DNA of 64,000 nucleotides from Bolinopsis microptera (taxonomy: Eukaryota > Ctenophora > Tentaculata > Lobata > Bolinopsidae): contig NC_087078.1 of the NCBI RefSeq assembly GCF_026151205.1, positions 14,587,118 to 14,651,117 on the forward strand. The letters run 5' to 3'. Below the pieces are notes generated by a model. It did not search any database and was not told where the DNA came from. It saw only the letters and a program-made list of their open reading frames with translations. The position numbers were made by a program, and so were the translations under genes. Positions 47,144-56,560 of this stretch are shown piece after piece; within the stretch, counting starts at the first letter, position 1, and each line of letters starts with the position of its first letter.

Positions 47144-47858
47144 TTTGGCTACTGCCGTTGTGGTTTATTTATATTTTATATTTTAGATTTTAGAGCTTTT
47201 AATCAGTCTCAATTTATGGTTACTTGAACACAATTGATAGAGTCGTATAATAAGCCTTCAAATATAATAATACTTCCATTAATTCATTAAATAGATACCT
47301 TCGGAGATAAGGTTCATATATTGAGAGTCTTTTTATATTTCCGATTTGAATTGAACTTGTAGCTTATTAGAGAGCTACGTCGAATTGTAACTTGTTGCTA
47401 TCGCAACTAAAATTCAGATATAGTCGGGCAGTGTTGTTACCGTTAGGACGCATCGAAACACGGCTTCTAGATCGCCGATGCGTGGCCTCGTTAATGCTCA
47501 ATTGAAACTAATCAACACGGAACTATGTACCCTATATCATTTGAAGGTCCGTATATTTTGAAAGTTTTTCCGGACTAATGACCAACACCCTGGATCATTT
47601 GAGTAGACCCGTTATCGGTGTTTTATATTTTGAAAGTTTCACTGGACTAATGACCAAAGTCACTGTAGCTGTGCCTTCTAAGAGTTTTACGGGTTAATTC
47701 AATTAACTGTTTCAATCCGTAAAATAAATTTGACTTGGAGGTATACTAAAACTTTGAGTTCTCAAGAGAAATGGATTCGACAAATTCAGCCAAATGAACG
47801 GAACTTTAGCAAAGAACCACCTATAATTAAAGAGTCTTGTTGGTCCGAGAGGCCAACA
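47144..47858 (-). repeat. 3' LTR (minus-strand sense)
   Basis: 715 bp, identical to 55255-55969 except at 47737. Reads TGTTGGCC from 47858 in the element's sense. Confidence 0.95.
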
Positions 47859-47871
47859 CGATCCCCTTTTT
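47859..47871 (-). promoter_or_regulatory. Polypurine tract before 3' LTR
   Basis: Minus strand AAAAAGGGGATCG immediately precedes the LTR's TGTTGG. This is the expected plus-strand primer position. Confidence 0.75.
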
Positions 47872-48207
47872 CATAGAGTTTTTAATTTGATCATTTCACC
47901 GATTAGCCGATTCGCCAACCGAGGGCTTACTCGTACTATTCTAATGAAATATTTCTTTTTCTTTTCGTCTTCTTCTTTTCTTCTATTAAATTTTCCTTGA
48001 CATCCTTAAATTTTAAGACTCTGAATTTTAGAACCTAGGTCTCCTAATTATAATCATCATCTAACACCAAAGTTTTCCTCTCCTTCAAATAGGAGAATAT
48101 TTACTATAATTTAGCCATTAGGGCTGATCAACATTTCTTAAAACTGTTAACATATATTAATACCTAATTCGCCATTAGGGCCGCTCACCACTATTACAAG
48201 TAGTATC

Positions 48208-48448
48208 TTTCTTTTCTTTTCTTTTCTTTTCCTTCCTTTCCTTTCCTTTTCTTTGGTCTTCTTTCTTCGACGACAACGGGGGTCAGGTTACGCCCTGATT
48301 GCGATGCTTTTAAAGTCGGGTTACGTCCCGGTAACGAATTGCTACAATTATAATTCTTTCCATTCCCTCTTCTTTCTTCTTTCTTCTTCTTCTCAACGGG
48401 GGTTACGTCCCGATACGAAACAGATTCGGGTTACGTCCCGATAACGAT
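48208..48448 (-). repeat. Non-coding repeats in the element's 3' region
   Basis: A polypyrimidine run on plus (about 48208-48255, purine-rich in element sense) is followed by four copies of a motif like CGGGTTACGTCCCGATAACG (near 48279, 48316, 48397, 48426). The CGGG/CCCG halves of each can pair. It sits between the last F-box ORF and the polypurine tract. Function is unknown; an RNA-handling signal is possible. Confidence 0.7.
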
Positions 48449-49002
48449 GCGTCTACGGTCTTCGTAGGAAATGTTCCTGTGCAGAGAGGGGATACGGTTG
48501 CGATCCAGAATCTCAATAGACCGGCTAAACGAGAAGATCTACTAGCTTGTAATTTTCTATTCAAGAACTATTTAAGAACCTATGAAATAACTTGATCATA
48601 ACCCCTGGATGGGCCATTTTGGTCAGTAGACTTCAATAAACTTAAAAGGCTCTGAACTGGTACTAAATTAATAGTCTTTTGACAAACTACTTTCAATTTA
48701 TCGGATATTTAACTTATTTGCCTTTTAACTTATTCTTACTTATTTATAATTAATTTCTTACTTAACTTAATAAATGTTTAACTTATTGAAGTCTTATAAT
48801 AACTTTCACAATTTAAACTGTATACATATATTTATTATTTAGGATCTCAGTTGGGCTGAGTTCGATCCTTTACTTATCTAACTTCCTCATCTTTAAACCT
48901 GCCCGTTTTCAGTTTTATATTTTAAGTTTCAAATTTTTCAATATTTACATTTTTCATCATTCTTTATCTAAATGCAGATTCACGCATAGTTATGCGATGA
49001 AC

Positions 49003-49683
49003 TCATTTACCGTATTGCTTATCTTCGTATTTCATCATTTTACTGATTTCTTTTATTTTCTCTTCTGTCATTGTAATAGACAACCAGGTTCCATAAGCTT
49101 TACAGTATTGGTACTTTAAATAATAATCGAATTTGCATTCCATCTTAATAATTGATTTTTCGATTCTTGACAATTTCGTCCATGACTCGTGTTTATACTT
49201 TCCCCAACGTTCTAGGATAACCCAGTCCGATTCATTTGGGAATAATGACTTGTATTTTTCAAATGTTAGACATCTAGTTCTGACAAAACGAGCATAACAT
49301 TTCTTTTGTCCTAATACTGCTGCATTATACGCTCCTCTCATGGTTAGGAGTTTTATCGCGAATTTTCCAATATTCGTTTGTATCCTGGTCCAATACATCT
49401 CGTTCTCCATTAGAATGTCAAAGAGATAATATGTTTCATAATTATAGAAGCTGAAGAGATCTGGATATCCACTTGTTGTGTCTCGCAAATATTGTGAGAC
49501 GATTTTCCCCATCCTTTTGCAAATTAACCTGGCTTTGAGTAAATCACGTAGATTCAGCCTTGTCAAAATAATATGCCATAGTTCAATAGGAAGATTACAG
49601 TTTGAAACTGATTTGACTTCTTTAATGGATAGACTTTGAATTTCTTCTGTTTTTGAAGGTATCTCTTCTGATGTATTTTCCAT
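49003..49683 (-). CDS. F-box-like protein 2 of LTR element
   Basis: 226 aa from ATG. Residues about 31-67 fit an F-box (LPIELWHIILTRLNLRDLL, then ARLICKRM), which would bind Skp1 in an SCF ubiquitin ligase. The remainder has no repeat or known substrate domain. Its whole length aligns with the neighbouring 305-aa ORF (SYET/NYET-Y, IGKFA, TRCL, KMECKF), so the pair arose by duplication. Last ORF of the element. Confidence 0.75.
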   Translation of the reverse strand: MENTSEEIPSKTEEIQSLSIKEVKSVSNCNLPIELWHIILTRLNLRDLLKARLICKRMGKIVSQYLRDTTSGYPDLFSFYNYETYYLFDILMENEMYWTRIQTNIGKFAIKLLTMRGAYNAAVLGQKKCYARFVRTRCLTFEKYKSLFPNESDWVILERWGKYKHESWTKLSRIEKSIIKMECKFDYYLKYQYCKAYGTWLSITMTEEKIKEISKMMKYEDKQYGK

Positions 49684-49853
49684 TTGCTTTGCTGATCAAT
49701 ATGTGGTTAGAAAACTTTAATTAAAGTGATAATGGAAATGACGAAATAGCCTGTTTCTATAATTTTGAACCCGTTGGTGAGTTGTGATATTACGTTTGAC
49801 ATATTACGTTTGATTTACATTTTACATTTTACATTTTCCTTTTTACGGTTTGA

Positions 49854-50771
49854 TTACCCTATTAGAACTTCAATCGGGGGTTTATATTTTATAGCTTGAA
49901 GAAGATTGAAGTTTTTATTCTCTTCGGTTTTCAGCATTTTGCCTATTCTTTGGATCTTTTCCCGATTCGTAGTTATCGGTAGAGACGTACCATATTTATT
50001 CATATATAGTTTCGTTAAGAAAGTTTGGAACTTGCATTCCATTTTAATGCATGATTTTTCCAATGGGGAAATATCCGCCCAAGAATTCTTCTTATATTCC
50101 TTCCATCTTATGATCACTTCGTCGTCAGACGCTTTAGGAGTGAAGCTTCTTAGCCGGTCCTTGAAAGTATACAATGGTAGACACCGTGTTCTTAAAAACC
50201 TCAAGTATGGTTTTTCCACTTTATTGATGGCGCTGCAGTACACCCCTTTCATGATCATGTATTTCATGGCAAACTTTCCAATTTTAGTTTTCATATTCGT
50301 CCAACACATTTGATCTTCTATAAGTAATTCCGTTAAATAGAACGTTTCGTAACTATAAAATTTAAAATTTTCCATTATTACATTGGTAGGGTTCCGCAAG
50401 TAATCCTTCACCAAACTACTGAATCGTTTATTTAATTCTCGTACTTTCAGTAATTGCTTGATGGTGAGGTAATTAAATATCATCACCCATATTTCTATTG
50501 GTATTTCTGTTTCTCGTTTCGTCTCTTCTTTGTGTAGTTGTTCCAAATTATCATCGTTAGAAGCGTCATGCTCGATGTTCAATTCCTCCAGTTCCTCGTG
50601 TATATCCGAAGCACTATTTGAGTCTATTGTATTCTTTGATTCACTTTCCCAGTCGCTGACATCTTGAACACTATCATTTACATTTTCGTAATGTAAATTT
50701 ACAGCTTTCTTTACCTCTTTTTCTGGCACGTTTCCACAATTTATATTTTCGCAATTTAGGTTCCAGTTCAA
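49854..50771 (-). CDS. F-box-like protein 1 of LTR element
   Basis: 305 aa. An acidic, Asn/Glu-rich N-terminal ~90 residues precedes an F-box-like segment (IPIEIWVMIFNYLTIKQLL, VRELNKRF). The C-terminal part is shared with the 226-aa paralogue. It begins 30 bases after the envelope ORF stop, so expression may use splicing or a shared transcript. F-box recruitment of host SCF is the obvious inference, but Skp1 binding is not shown by sequence alone. Confidence 0.75.
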   Translation of the reverse strand: MNWNLNCENINCGNVPEKEVKKAVNLHYENVNDSVQDVSDWESESKNTIDSNSASDIHEELEELNIEHDASNDDNLEQLHKEETKRETEIPIEIWVMIFNYLTIKQLLKVRELNKRFSSLVKDYLRNPTNVIMENFKFYSYETFYLTELLIEDQMCWTNMKTKIGKFAMKYMIMKGVYCSAINKVEKPYLRFLRTRCLPLYTFKDRLRSFTPKASDDEVIIRWKEYKKNSWADISPLEKSCIKMECKFQTFLTKLYMNKYGTSLPITTNREKIQRIGKMLKTEENKNFNLLQAIKYKPPIEVLIG

Positions 50772-50801
50772 GTTTAAATTTGATTCTTCTACTTCGTCTA
50801 G

Positions 50802-52907
50802 TCATAAGACTCTGTTTTTCACATCGTCCACTGAATACACCTTAGTTGTACTAGGCGCTCTTTGTCGCAGTCCTTCGCTATATTCACCACTGAAATTAGT
50901 TTCATCTACTCCAGATTCTTCATCTTTTCCGCTTTCTAAAAGTTCGTCTTTATTTTGTTCTTCTAATTCTATGTCCTTTTCTACTTTCCTTGTCCTGAAC
51001 CGTTTTTTCCAATAGCTGTATAGAAGGAAGATTCCCACTATAATGCTAATCATTACTGTTAAAATTCCTATAAAATTCACAAGAGTTAGATCCTTCGTCA
51101 GATTTAGTCCGATTCTTTCAGATTTGATATGTTTAACAATTTCTTTTTGTTGAACTACATGAGCACTGAGGTGACTTAGATTCGTTCTTTTCAGCAATTC
51201 ATTTTCAGATATCAAATATTCGTCCCATTTTTCGGGGTTCGTCAACTCTAGTTCTTTCGTAAACATTGGCTCTTTAATTGATCTAATGATGTAGTTGTCG
51301 GCAACTATTTGATAATATTTATCGTAGTTGAGAAATTTCACCGTACTTCCATTTGAAATATCCACGTATTCAGTAGGACTTTCTTGCGTCGATGCTTTCA
51401 AATGATGTATTGCTCTGACCATGACACCAGAACTAGTCTGAATATTGCGCATTTGACATTTTTCCATATTCGTTTTACATATTCTTGGGTCGGCGTTTAA
51501 ACACCTTGCTTTCTTTGCAGATTCTTCGTTTTCTTTATTTCCCAGACATAATTTTATCCCACTTCGGACCTCGCAATTATTTTCGTTTTCCAATTCGTAG
51601 AATTCGCCATCTTTTTGATACACGTGATTCGGTATATCCAGACGCATGCACTGAGTACCATTGACCAAACCTACTTGGTTCACTTGATATAGGATGTACA
51701 TTTCATCACTTTTTATTTGAGGTATCGATATAATCACATGAAGATTGAAAAATTTTCCATCTTTCTTTACATCAGCTAGCCACATTCTGCCTAGACGATA
51801 GAATAAAGGGACGTTGTCAACATAAATTGCGTCCTCCATTCTTTTATGTTTCAGCAAATCCAGTATATTCGTTTCATTAAATATTGTGGGACTCACGGGA
51901 CCTTTTAATTGGCCGTCTATCAAATCTTTCGAGAGAGTGTATATATACTCTTTCCAGTCTTGAAGCTGATTTCTTTTCAGGTTATACCGAATTATACTCA
52001 TCATTTCACAGCTTAATTCTTCCAATGACTCCTGGGAATTTAATTCCAAAGTTTTGTACATTTTCAACATACCTTCATGAAATTCCGTTGCTGATTCAAT
52101 ATAGTCCGTCATTTCATTACGGAAATCCTGAAATTGGTCGTAGAACTCGTTAAGTTGAGTTGAAATTTTCGATTGTTCATAGAGACTGAACACTCCAGTA
52201 AGAATAGAACCGGCAAAAAATCCAAGGGCTGCTTGAACAAATCTTTTCTGTTTCCTGTTTTTCGTCAATTCAGTAAGTTTTTCTATTTTTGTCATTGTTT
52301 CATTGACAAAATTTTCATTTGATTTTTCAAACAGAATATTGATTCTGGACTGATATTGTCCACAGAATTTATTCTTATCTTCGACCATGCATCGCATGTC
52401 GAATTCGCTTGAACCTTTAGAATCCTGATGATACGTAGGGATGGTTTCTCTCAGAATGCAGATCACGACGTCAGATCTATATTCCACACCGAAAGCTTTA
52501 CATTTCGGTATTTTGATACATTCTCTGAAACATCGTTCCGCCATTTGTCTAGAATCATTTTCGAGGTCTTTATCCACCGAATTCTCGATTTCCTTTATTA
52601 CATTTTGGCGATCTCCGATTTTGTTGTGCACATGATTACATTTTACGTGGGTTAGCAGTCCCCAAATTACATTTTCGTCAATGTTGCATATGTTTTCGCA
52701 TTCATTTACATTTTTCATTGGATTTCTTATCTTTATAAATGTTGATATCAGCACAGGGGTAATCTCCGGTGCGACGATTCCGATTCCTTGTAAGATGAGA
52801 CCAGTCTTTTCCTGGTGGTAATTGATTTCTTCAATCATTCCTTTTGAAAGTGCTATGCAGCAACTGATAAAGAAGATAACTTGTTGATAATATCCTTTCT
52901 TCCGCAT
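50802..52907 (-). CDS. env: Envelope (class I fusion-like) glycoprotein of LTR element
   Basis: 701 aa, type I membrane protein. It has an N-terminal hydrophobic segment (about 8-20), a Cys-paired region resembling a PAN/apple module (about 126-173), and a dibasic furin-type site RKQKR at 218-222. Directly after this comes a Gly/Ala-rich hydrophobic stretch (223-242) that looks like a fusion peptide, then coiled-coil heptads. Several N-glycosylation sequons, a transmembrane segment at about 609-633 and a 68-residue cytoplasmic tail follow. The architecture resembles baculovirus F and errantivirus Env proteins. The frame is intact, with no stops or frameshifts. Confidence 0.85.
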   Translation of the reverse strand: MRKKGYYQQVIFFISCCIALSKGMIEEINYHQEKTGLILQGIGIVAPEITPVLISTFIKIRNPMKNVNECENICNIDENVIWGLLTHVKCNHVHNKIGDRQNVIKEIENSVDKDLENDSRQMAERCFRECIKIPKCKAFGVEYRSDVVICILRETIPTYHQDSKGSSEFDMRCMVEDKNKFCGQYQSRINILFEKSNENFVNETMTKIEKLTELTKNRKQKRFVQAALGFFAGSILTGVFSLYEQSKISTQLNEFYDQFQDFRNEMTDYIESATEFHEGMLKMYKTLELNSQESLEELSCEMMSIIRYNLKRNQLQDWKEYIYTLSKDLIDGQLKGPVSPTIFNETNILDLLKHKRMEDAIYVDNVPLFYRLGRMWLADVKKDGKFFNLHVIISIPQIKSDEMYILYQVNQVGLVNGTQCMRLDIPNHVYQKDGEFYELENENNCEVRSGIKLCLGNKENEESAKKARCLNADPRICKTNMEKCQMRNIQTSSGVMVRAIHHLKASTQESPTEYVDISNGSTVKFLNYDKYYQIVADNYIIRSIKEPMFTKELELTNPEKWDEYLISENELLKRTNLSHLSAHVVQQKEIVKHIKSERIGLNLTKDLTLVNFIGILTVMISIIVGIFLLYSYWKKRFRTRKVEKDIELEEQNKDELLESGKDEESGVDETNFSGEYSEGLRQRAPSTTKVYSVDDVKNRVL

Positions 52908-53075
52908 CCTTGCTATTTAAGTATTTAGATTAACCACCATTAACCAGTCATATTATAATATATTTTTATAACTGTAACTTTAGTTACAAAGATACAAGAT
53001 TCTAAATTACTACGTGCCTAATTTGGTTTTTGTGTTTTATTAGAAAAGTATACAAAACAGGTCATGCTAAAGTAA

Positions 53076-54458
53076 TTATTTTGGTTCCAGACAACAATCA
53101 CGTTCAATTTGCCTTGGATCTAAAGAGTCTTTTGGCACATTTAAGCTCAGATTTGGCACAAAATCTTGAGACATGGGTATTCCAGTAAGTTTCACTCTGT
53201 CTATACTTTCTACCTTTGAAAGGTTTACCCTCATTTCGTGTAACCCATGAGCACTTTGAGCGAGAATCGTATTATTCACCATCATATATTGGGTCGTAGA
53301 GTTGTGGCAATCTATCTCTATTGCGGTAGGCATTATCATGTTATACTTAGGATCTACATAGCCCTCAATATATTCATCATTTTCCGGCAGATTATATTCT
53401 ATTTTAAACCCGTTATAACACCTGTTGGTGTCGTTTATGAATCGATAATGTTGAATTTGCAGACAAGGATAAATCATTAACAATTTTCCGACCAATTTAG
53501 CCTTTACATCCGTCCTATTTAACTTCCATTGTACGTAATCAGTTGGATCGATTTTCGCTAGGATTCTCTCAGTCCCATATATGTCGTTGTACACGTTACA
53601 CAAATACTCCGTTTGCGCCAACGGACTTTTAATTAATTCCAAAAGATAATTAAATTTATTGACGAGTTCCTCTCTTATTGCTTCGATCGCATTTTCATTA
53701 TTCGAATTTACATTTTCAAGATTAAAATGATACGGGGCTGGGCTTCCCTTTATTTGGAAATCCCTATCGATCCAAGTGTTACCCGGATTTTTCTCCGGCA
53801 GATTAAATGACATGCTCAACTCGGGTACGAGTAGCTTCTTTTCGATTTGTGTTGCATTGAACTGCCCCACAGGCAAATAAGCCCTTTTTACATTTTCAAT
53901 CACGTTCCAAGTGACGTGTTTTCCGTTATGCGTTAGACAGTACCCTGAACTATAGTCGCAACCCTCCATATTTGACAAAGAGGACGTAAATGTATCCTCA
54001 TGATTCGCTATTACTACTCCATCCGAGAAATAACAAGATGTCGTAGTCTTAGATCTGTGTTCCAGCCACTTGAAGTCACATTTAAAATTATTAACCAATT
54101 TCGTCTGATACTCGCCTTTTTCGTTAATACATTTTCGATTTTCAATCAAATATTTAGCCCTTTCTGGGTTTACGGTGATTACTCTTTTACTTTGACCCGT
54201 GATTGTTTCTTCTCCCACAAAATTCATATATGATTCACAGGTTCGAGACATTATTACCAGAGCATTGGCTGATGATTCGTATTCCGCGATGTTACGTTTC
54301 GAGATGGAAATATTCCATTTGACGTAATTTTTATTTTTACATTTTAAATTTTCTGATAGCTTGTATAGCTTTCCCCAATATTCTTCAGAGCAGAGTAGTA
54401 ATGTGGTTTGTGCTATCGATATGGAGACCAGTATTATCACTGTCCTTGCAAACGACAT
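53076..54458 (-). CDS. Secreted Cys-rich glycoprotein of LTR element
   Basis: 460 aa with a clear signal peptide (hydrophobic residues about 6-22), many cysteines and N-glycosylation sequons, and no C-terminal membrane anchor. It lies just upstream of the fusion-type envelope ORF. A separate attachment subunit is one reading; I do not recognise the family. The frame is intact. Confidence 0.75.
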   Translation of the reverse strand: MSFARTVIILVSISIAQTTLLLCSEEYWGKLYKLSENLKCKNKNYVKWNISISKRNIAEYESSANALVIMSRTCESYMNFVGEETITGQSKRVITVNPERAKYLIENRKCINEKGEYQTKLVNNFKCDFKWLEHRSKTTTSCYFSDGVVIANHEDTFTSSLSNMEGCDYSSGYCLTHNGKHVTWNVIENVKRAYLPVGQFNATQIEKKLLVPELSMSFNLPEKNPGNTWIDRDFQIKGSPAPYHFNLENVNSNNENAIEAIREELVNKFNYLLELIKSPLAQTEYLCNVYNDIYGTERILAKIDPTDYVQWKLNRTDVKAKLVGKLLMIYPCLQIQHYRFINDTNRCYNGFKIEYNLPENDEYIEGYVDPKYNMIMPTAIEIDCHNSTTQYMMVNNTILAQSAHGLHEMRVNLSKVESIDRVKLTGIPMSQDFVPNLSLNVPKDSLDPRQIERDCCLEPK

Positions 54459-54553
54459 ATACCTATAGGTATATTTATTTATAACCCCGTTAATTTGGTG
54501 CTGTCCGGTAACACGTTAAATACATGATTTTTTGGATTTTGAGTATTAATAAA

Positions 54554-55228
54554 TTAATTACTAAGTATATCACATTCAAGAAATTCGTCCTCGCTGGACA
54601 GATAAGTCCGGTTGCTAGAGGGGTTTCCCTCTGAAGAGTCTTTCTTTTTCTTCTTTTTGGGCTCTTTCCTTTTTTCATTTTTCCTTCTATGAGCCGTGGT
54701 ACGTACCGGGTCCTCTGACCAGACTTCTGGTTCTGCTTCATTGTCCTCTTCTCTCGATTCTGGCAACTGTGTTTCTTCCATTTCTATGTCGAGATTTTCA
54801 GGGGGCGGGGGAGGAGGTGGTGAACTTGAAGGAGTGCTGACCCGGCTCCAGTCCACATCGCTACCTGTGGGTGTGATGTTTTCATATTCAGGTTCCAGAT
54901 TGGTCCTTTCCTCTTGCCTCTCTGATTTTTTACAAGTTTCTTCATTTTCGCTTCTTGTTTCCTTTTGAGCTCTAGATCTGTCTTCTTCTTGCTTCTCTGA
55001 TTCTTTACAAGTTTCTTCTTTTTCTCTTCTTGTTTCCTTTTGACTTTTAGATCTGTCTTCTTCTTGCTTCTCTGATTCTTTACAAGTTTCTTCTTTTTCT
55101 CTTCTTGTTTCCTTTTGACCTCTAGTAGACGACGAGGGAAATTGATCTTGGGACCATTTTATTGAACTTGATGTTTCAATGATTGAAGTTTGATGTTTCA
55201 GTAATTGAAGCTTGATATGAAGAGATCG
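54554..55228 (-). CDS. Glu/Lys-rich repeat ORF in gag position of LTR element
   Basis: Open for 224 codons from just after an in-frame stop at 55229-55231, but without an ATG; it may be joined to a leader by splicing or start at GTG (54856). It contains about three 25-residue repeats (QKETRREKEETCKESEKQ type), then a Pro run, an acidic segment and a Lys-rich run. It is the first ORF after the primer-binding site, where gag would lie, but no capsid or zinc-knuckle signature is seen. Confidence 0.5.
   Translation of the reverse strand, partial: RSLHIKLQLLKHQTSIIETSSSIKWSQDQFPSSSTRGQKETRREKEETCKESEKQEEDRSKSQKETRREKEETCKESEKQEEDRSRAQKETRSENEETCKKSERQEERTNLEPEYENITPTGSDVDWSRVSTPSSSPPPPPPPENLDIEMEETQLPESREEDNEAEPEVWSEDPVRTTAHRRKNEKRKEPKKKKKKDSSEGNPSSNRTYLSSEDEFLECDILSN
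54898..55122 (-). repeat. 75-bp coding tandem repeat, about three copies
   Basis: Three 75-bp units inside the gag-position ORF; the first two are nearly identical, the third diverged. Unit length keeps frame. Confidence 0.85.
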
Positions 55229-55234
55229 TCAATT

Positions 55235-55252
55235 CGAACCAGGAGGGCACCA
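55235..55252 (-). promoter_or_regulatory. Primer-binding site
   Basis: Directly inside the 5' LTR the minus strand reads TGGTGCCCTCCTGGTTCG. It opens with TGG, the complement of a tRNA CCA end, and contains GGTTCG as in a T arm. The donor tRNA was not identified. Confidence 0.75.
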
Positions 55253-55254
55253 GT

Positions 55255-55969
55255 TTTGGCTACTGCCGTTGTGGTTTATTTATATTTTATATTTTAGATT
55301 TTAGAGCTTTTAATCAGTCTCAATTTATGGTTACTTGAACACAATTGATAGAGTCGTATAATAAGCCTTCAAATATAATAATACTTCCATTAATTCATTA
55401 AATAGATACCTTCGGAGATAAGGTTCATATATTGAGAGTCTTTTTATATTTCCGATTTGAATTGAACTTGTAGCTTATTAGAGAGCTACGTCGAATTGTA
55501 ACTTGTTGCTATCGCAACTAAAATTCAGATATAGTCGGGCAGTGTTGTTACCGTTAGGACGCATCGAAACACGGCTTCTAGATCGCCGATGCGTGGCCTC
55601 GTTAATGCTCAATTGAAACTAATCAACACGGAACTATGTACCCTATATCATTTGAAGGTCCGTATATTTTGAAAGTTTTTCCGGACTAATGACCAACACC
55701 CTGGATCATTTGAGTAGACCCGTTATCGGTGTTTTATATTTTGAAAGTTTCACTGGACTAATGACCAAAGTCACTGTAGCTGTGCCTTCTAAGAGTTTTA
55801 CGGGTTAATTCAATTAACTGTTTCAATCCGTAAAATAAATTTGACTTAGAGGTATACTAAAACTTTGAGTTCTCAAGAGAAATGGATTCGACAAATTCAG
55901 CCAAATGAACGGAACTTTAGCAAAGAACCACCTATAATTAAAGAGTCTTGTTGGTCCGAGAGGCCAACA
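55255..55969 (-). repeat. 5' LTR (minus-strand sense)
   Basis: Promoter-side LTR of the element. The near identity with the other copy means insertion was recent or gene conversion has occurred. Confidence 0.95.
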
Positions 55970-56025
55970 AGAATATGTTGTAAATATATACTTTCCGATG
56001 CATATGTTGGCACTATCCGTCGCGG

Positions 56026-56412
56026 AGTCGAGTCCGCGGCGGAGCCGCCGGACTCCGGGCGGACTCCGGCGGAGCCGCCGGACTCCGAGCGGACTCCGGC
56101 GGTGCTCCGCCAAAATGTATTTACAGTGGACTCGAGTACATTTTGGCGGACTCCGAGCGGAGCCGAGCGGACTCCGAGCGGACTTTAAAGTCCGCCGCGG
56201 ACTCCGAGCGGCTCCGCGGCGGCTCGGCGGAGTGTCCGCCGCGGACTAAGCCACTAGGCGGACTCCGGTCCGCCGCGGACTCCGGCGGAGTGCTTGGCGG
56301 ACTCCGCCGGACCTCTCCGCCAGACTTGAATCCGGCGGAGTCCGGCGGAGCTTGGCGGAGTCCGCCAGCTCGGCGGACTCCGCTCGGAGTCCGCCGGACT
56401 CCAACAGAGTCC
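56026..56412. repeat. GC-rich self-complementary minisatellite
   Basis: Built from CGGACTCCG and its complement CGGAGTCCG in many arrangements (GGCGGACTCCGAGCGG types). It is strikingly GC-rich in an AT-rich window and highly hairpin-forming. It sits inside the transposase-like gene after the LTR insertion point. Confidence 0.9.
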
Positions 56413-56560
56413 ACTGACTTCCGACCTCCGTCACACGCAATCTGTGGAGCGGCTGGTCAAAGTGACGACCGACGCTTCTAAGAGAGTGTGTGGTAGGGTA
56501 AATCAGAGCGCCGAGGGTATGTTAGTTATTGCAGGACGAGGAGAGAAAAGTGTAAAGTAG

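Larger units (their letters stand above)
47144..55969 (-). mobile_element. LTR retroelement with envelope and F-box ORFs, no pol
   Basis: Direct 715-bp repeats at 47144-47858 and 55255-55969 differ only at 47737/55848. The flanks carry a 5-bp duplication, agaat (47139-47143 and 55970-55974). On the minus strand the LTR begins TGTTGGCC. TGGTGCCCTCC (from 55252), a tRNA-end-like primer-binding site, follows the 5' LTR, and AAAAAGGGG precedes the 3' LTR, which fixes the orientation. Internal ORFs in order: Glu/Lys-rich repeat protein, secreted glycoprotein, fusion-type envelope protein, two F-box-like proteins. No reverse transcriptase, integrase, protease or capsid frame is visible, so movement must depend on proteins from elsewhere. 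The TGTTGG start and 5-bp duplication suit Gypsy or BEL-type elements, but lineage cannot be set without pol. Confidence 0.93.
44729..56560 (+). pseudogene. Transposase-like gene split by the LTR element
   Basis: Plus-strand exons: about 44729-45152, 45765-46135, 46442-46855 and 46997 onward, all GT-AG and in phase. The last runs into the LTR element at 47143 and its frame resumes after one copy of the AGAAT duplication at 55975. A further in-frame stretch, 56414-56560, contains HTQSVERLVKVTTDASKRVC and a stop. The N-terminus is Ser/acidic-rich. The core has D-G-T-x-T-N-T-G followed by C-x(2)-H-x(2)-E-L, like the second catalytic Asp region of hAT-type RNase H folds. I recall similar uncharacterised proteins, widespread in invertebrates. 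No start exon was found; a GC minisatellite lies between the last two parts. This copy is presumably dead. Confidence 0.65.

Noticed and set aside
55230-55253. tRNA-like sequence ending in CCA
   Set aside because: It is the complement of the primer-binding site next to the LTR; there is no D arm or anticodon arm upstream, so it is not a tRNA gene.
55823-56440. Several Arg/Pro/Ser-rich frames on both strands
   Set aside because: They arise from the GC-rich minisatellite, whose low complexity keeps all frames open.
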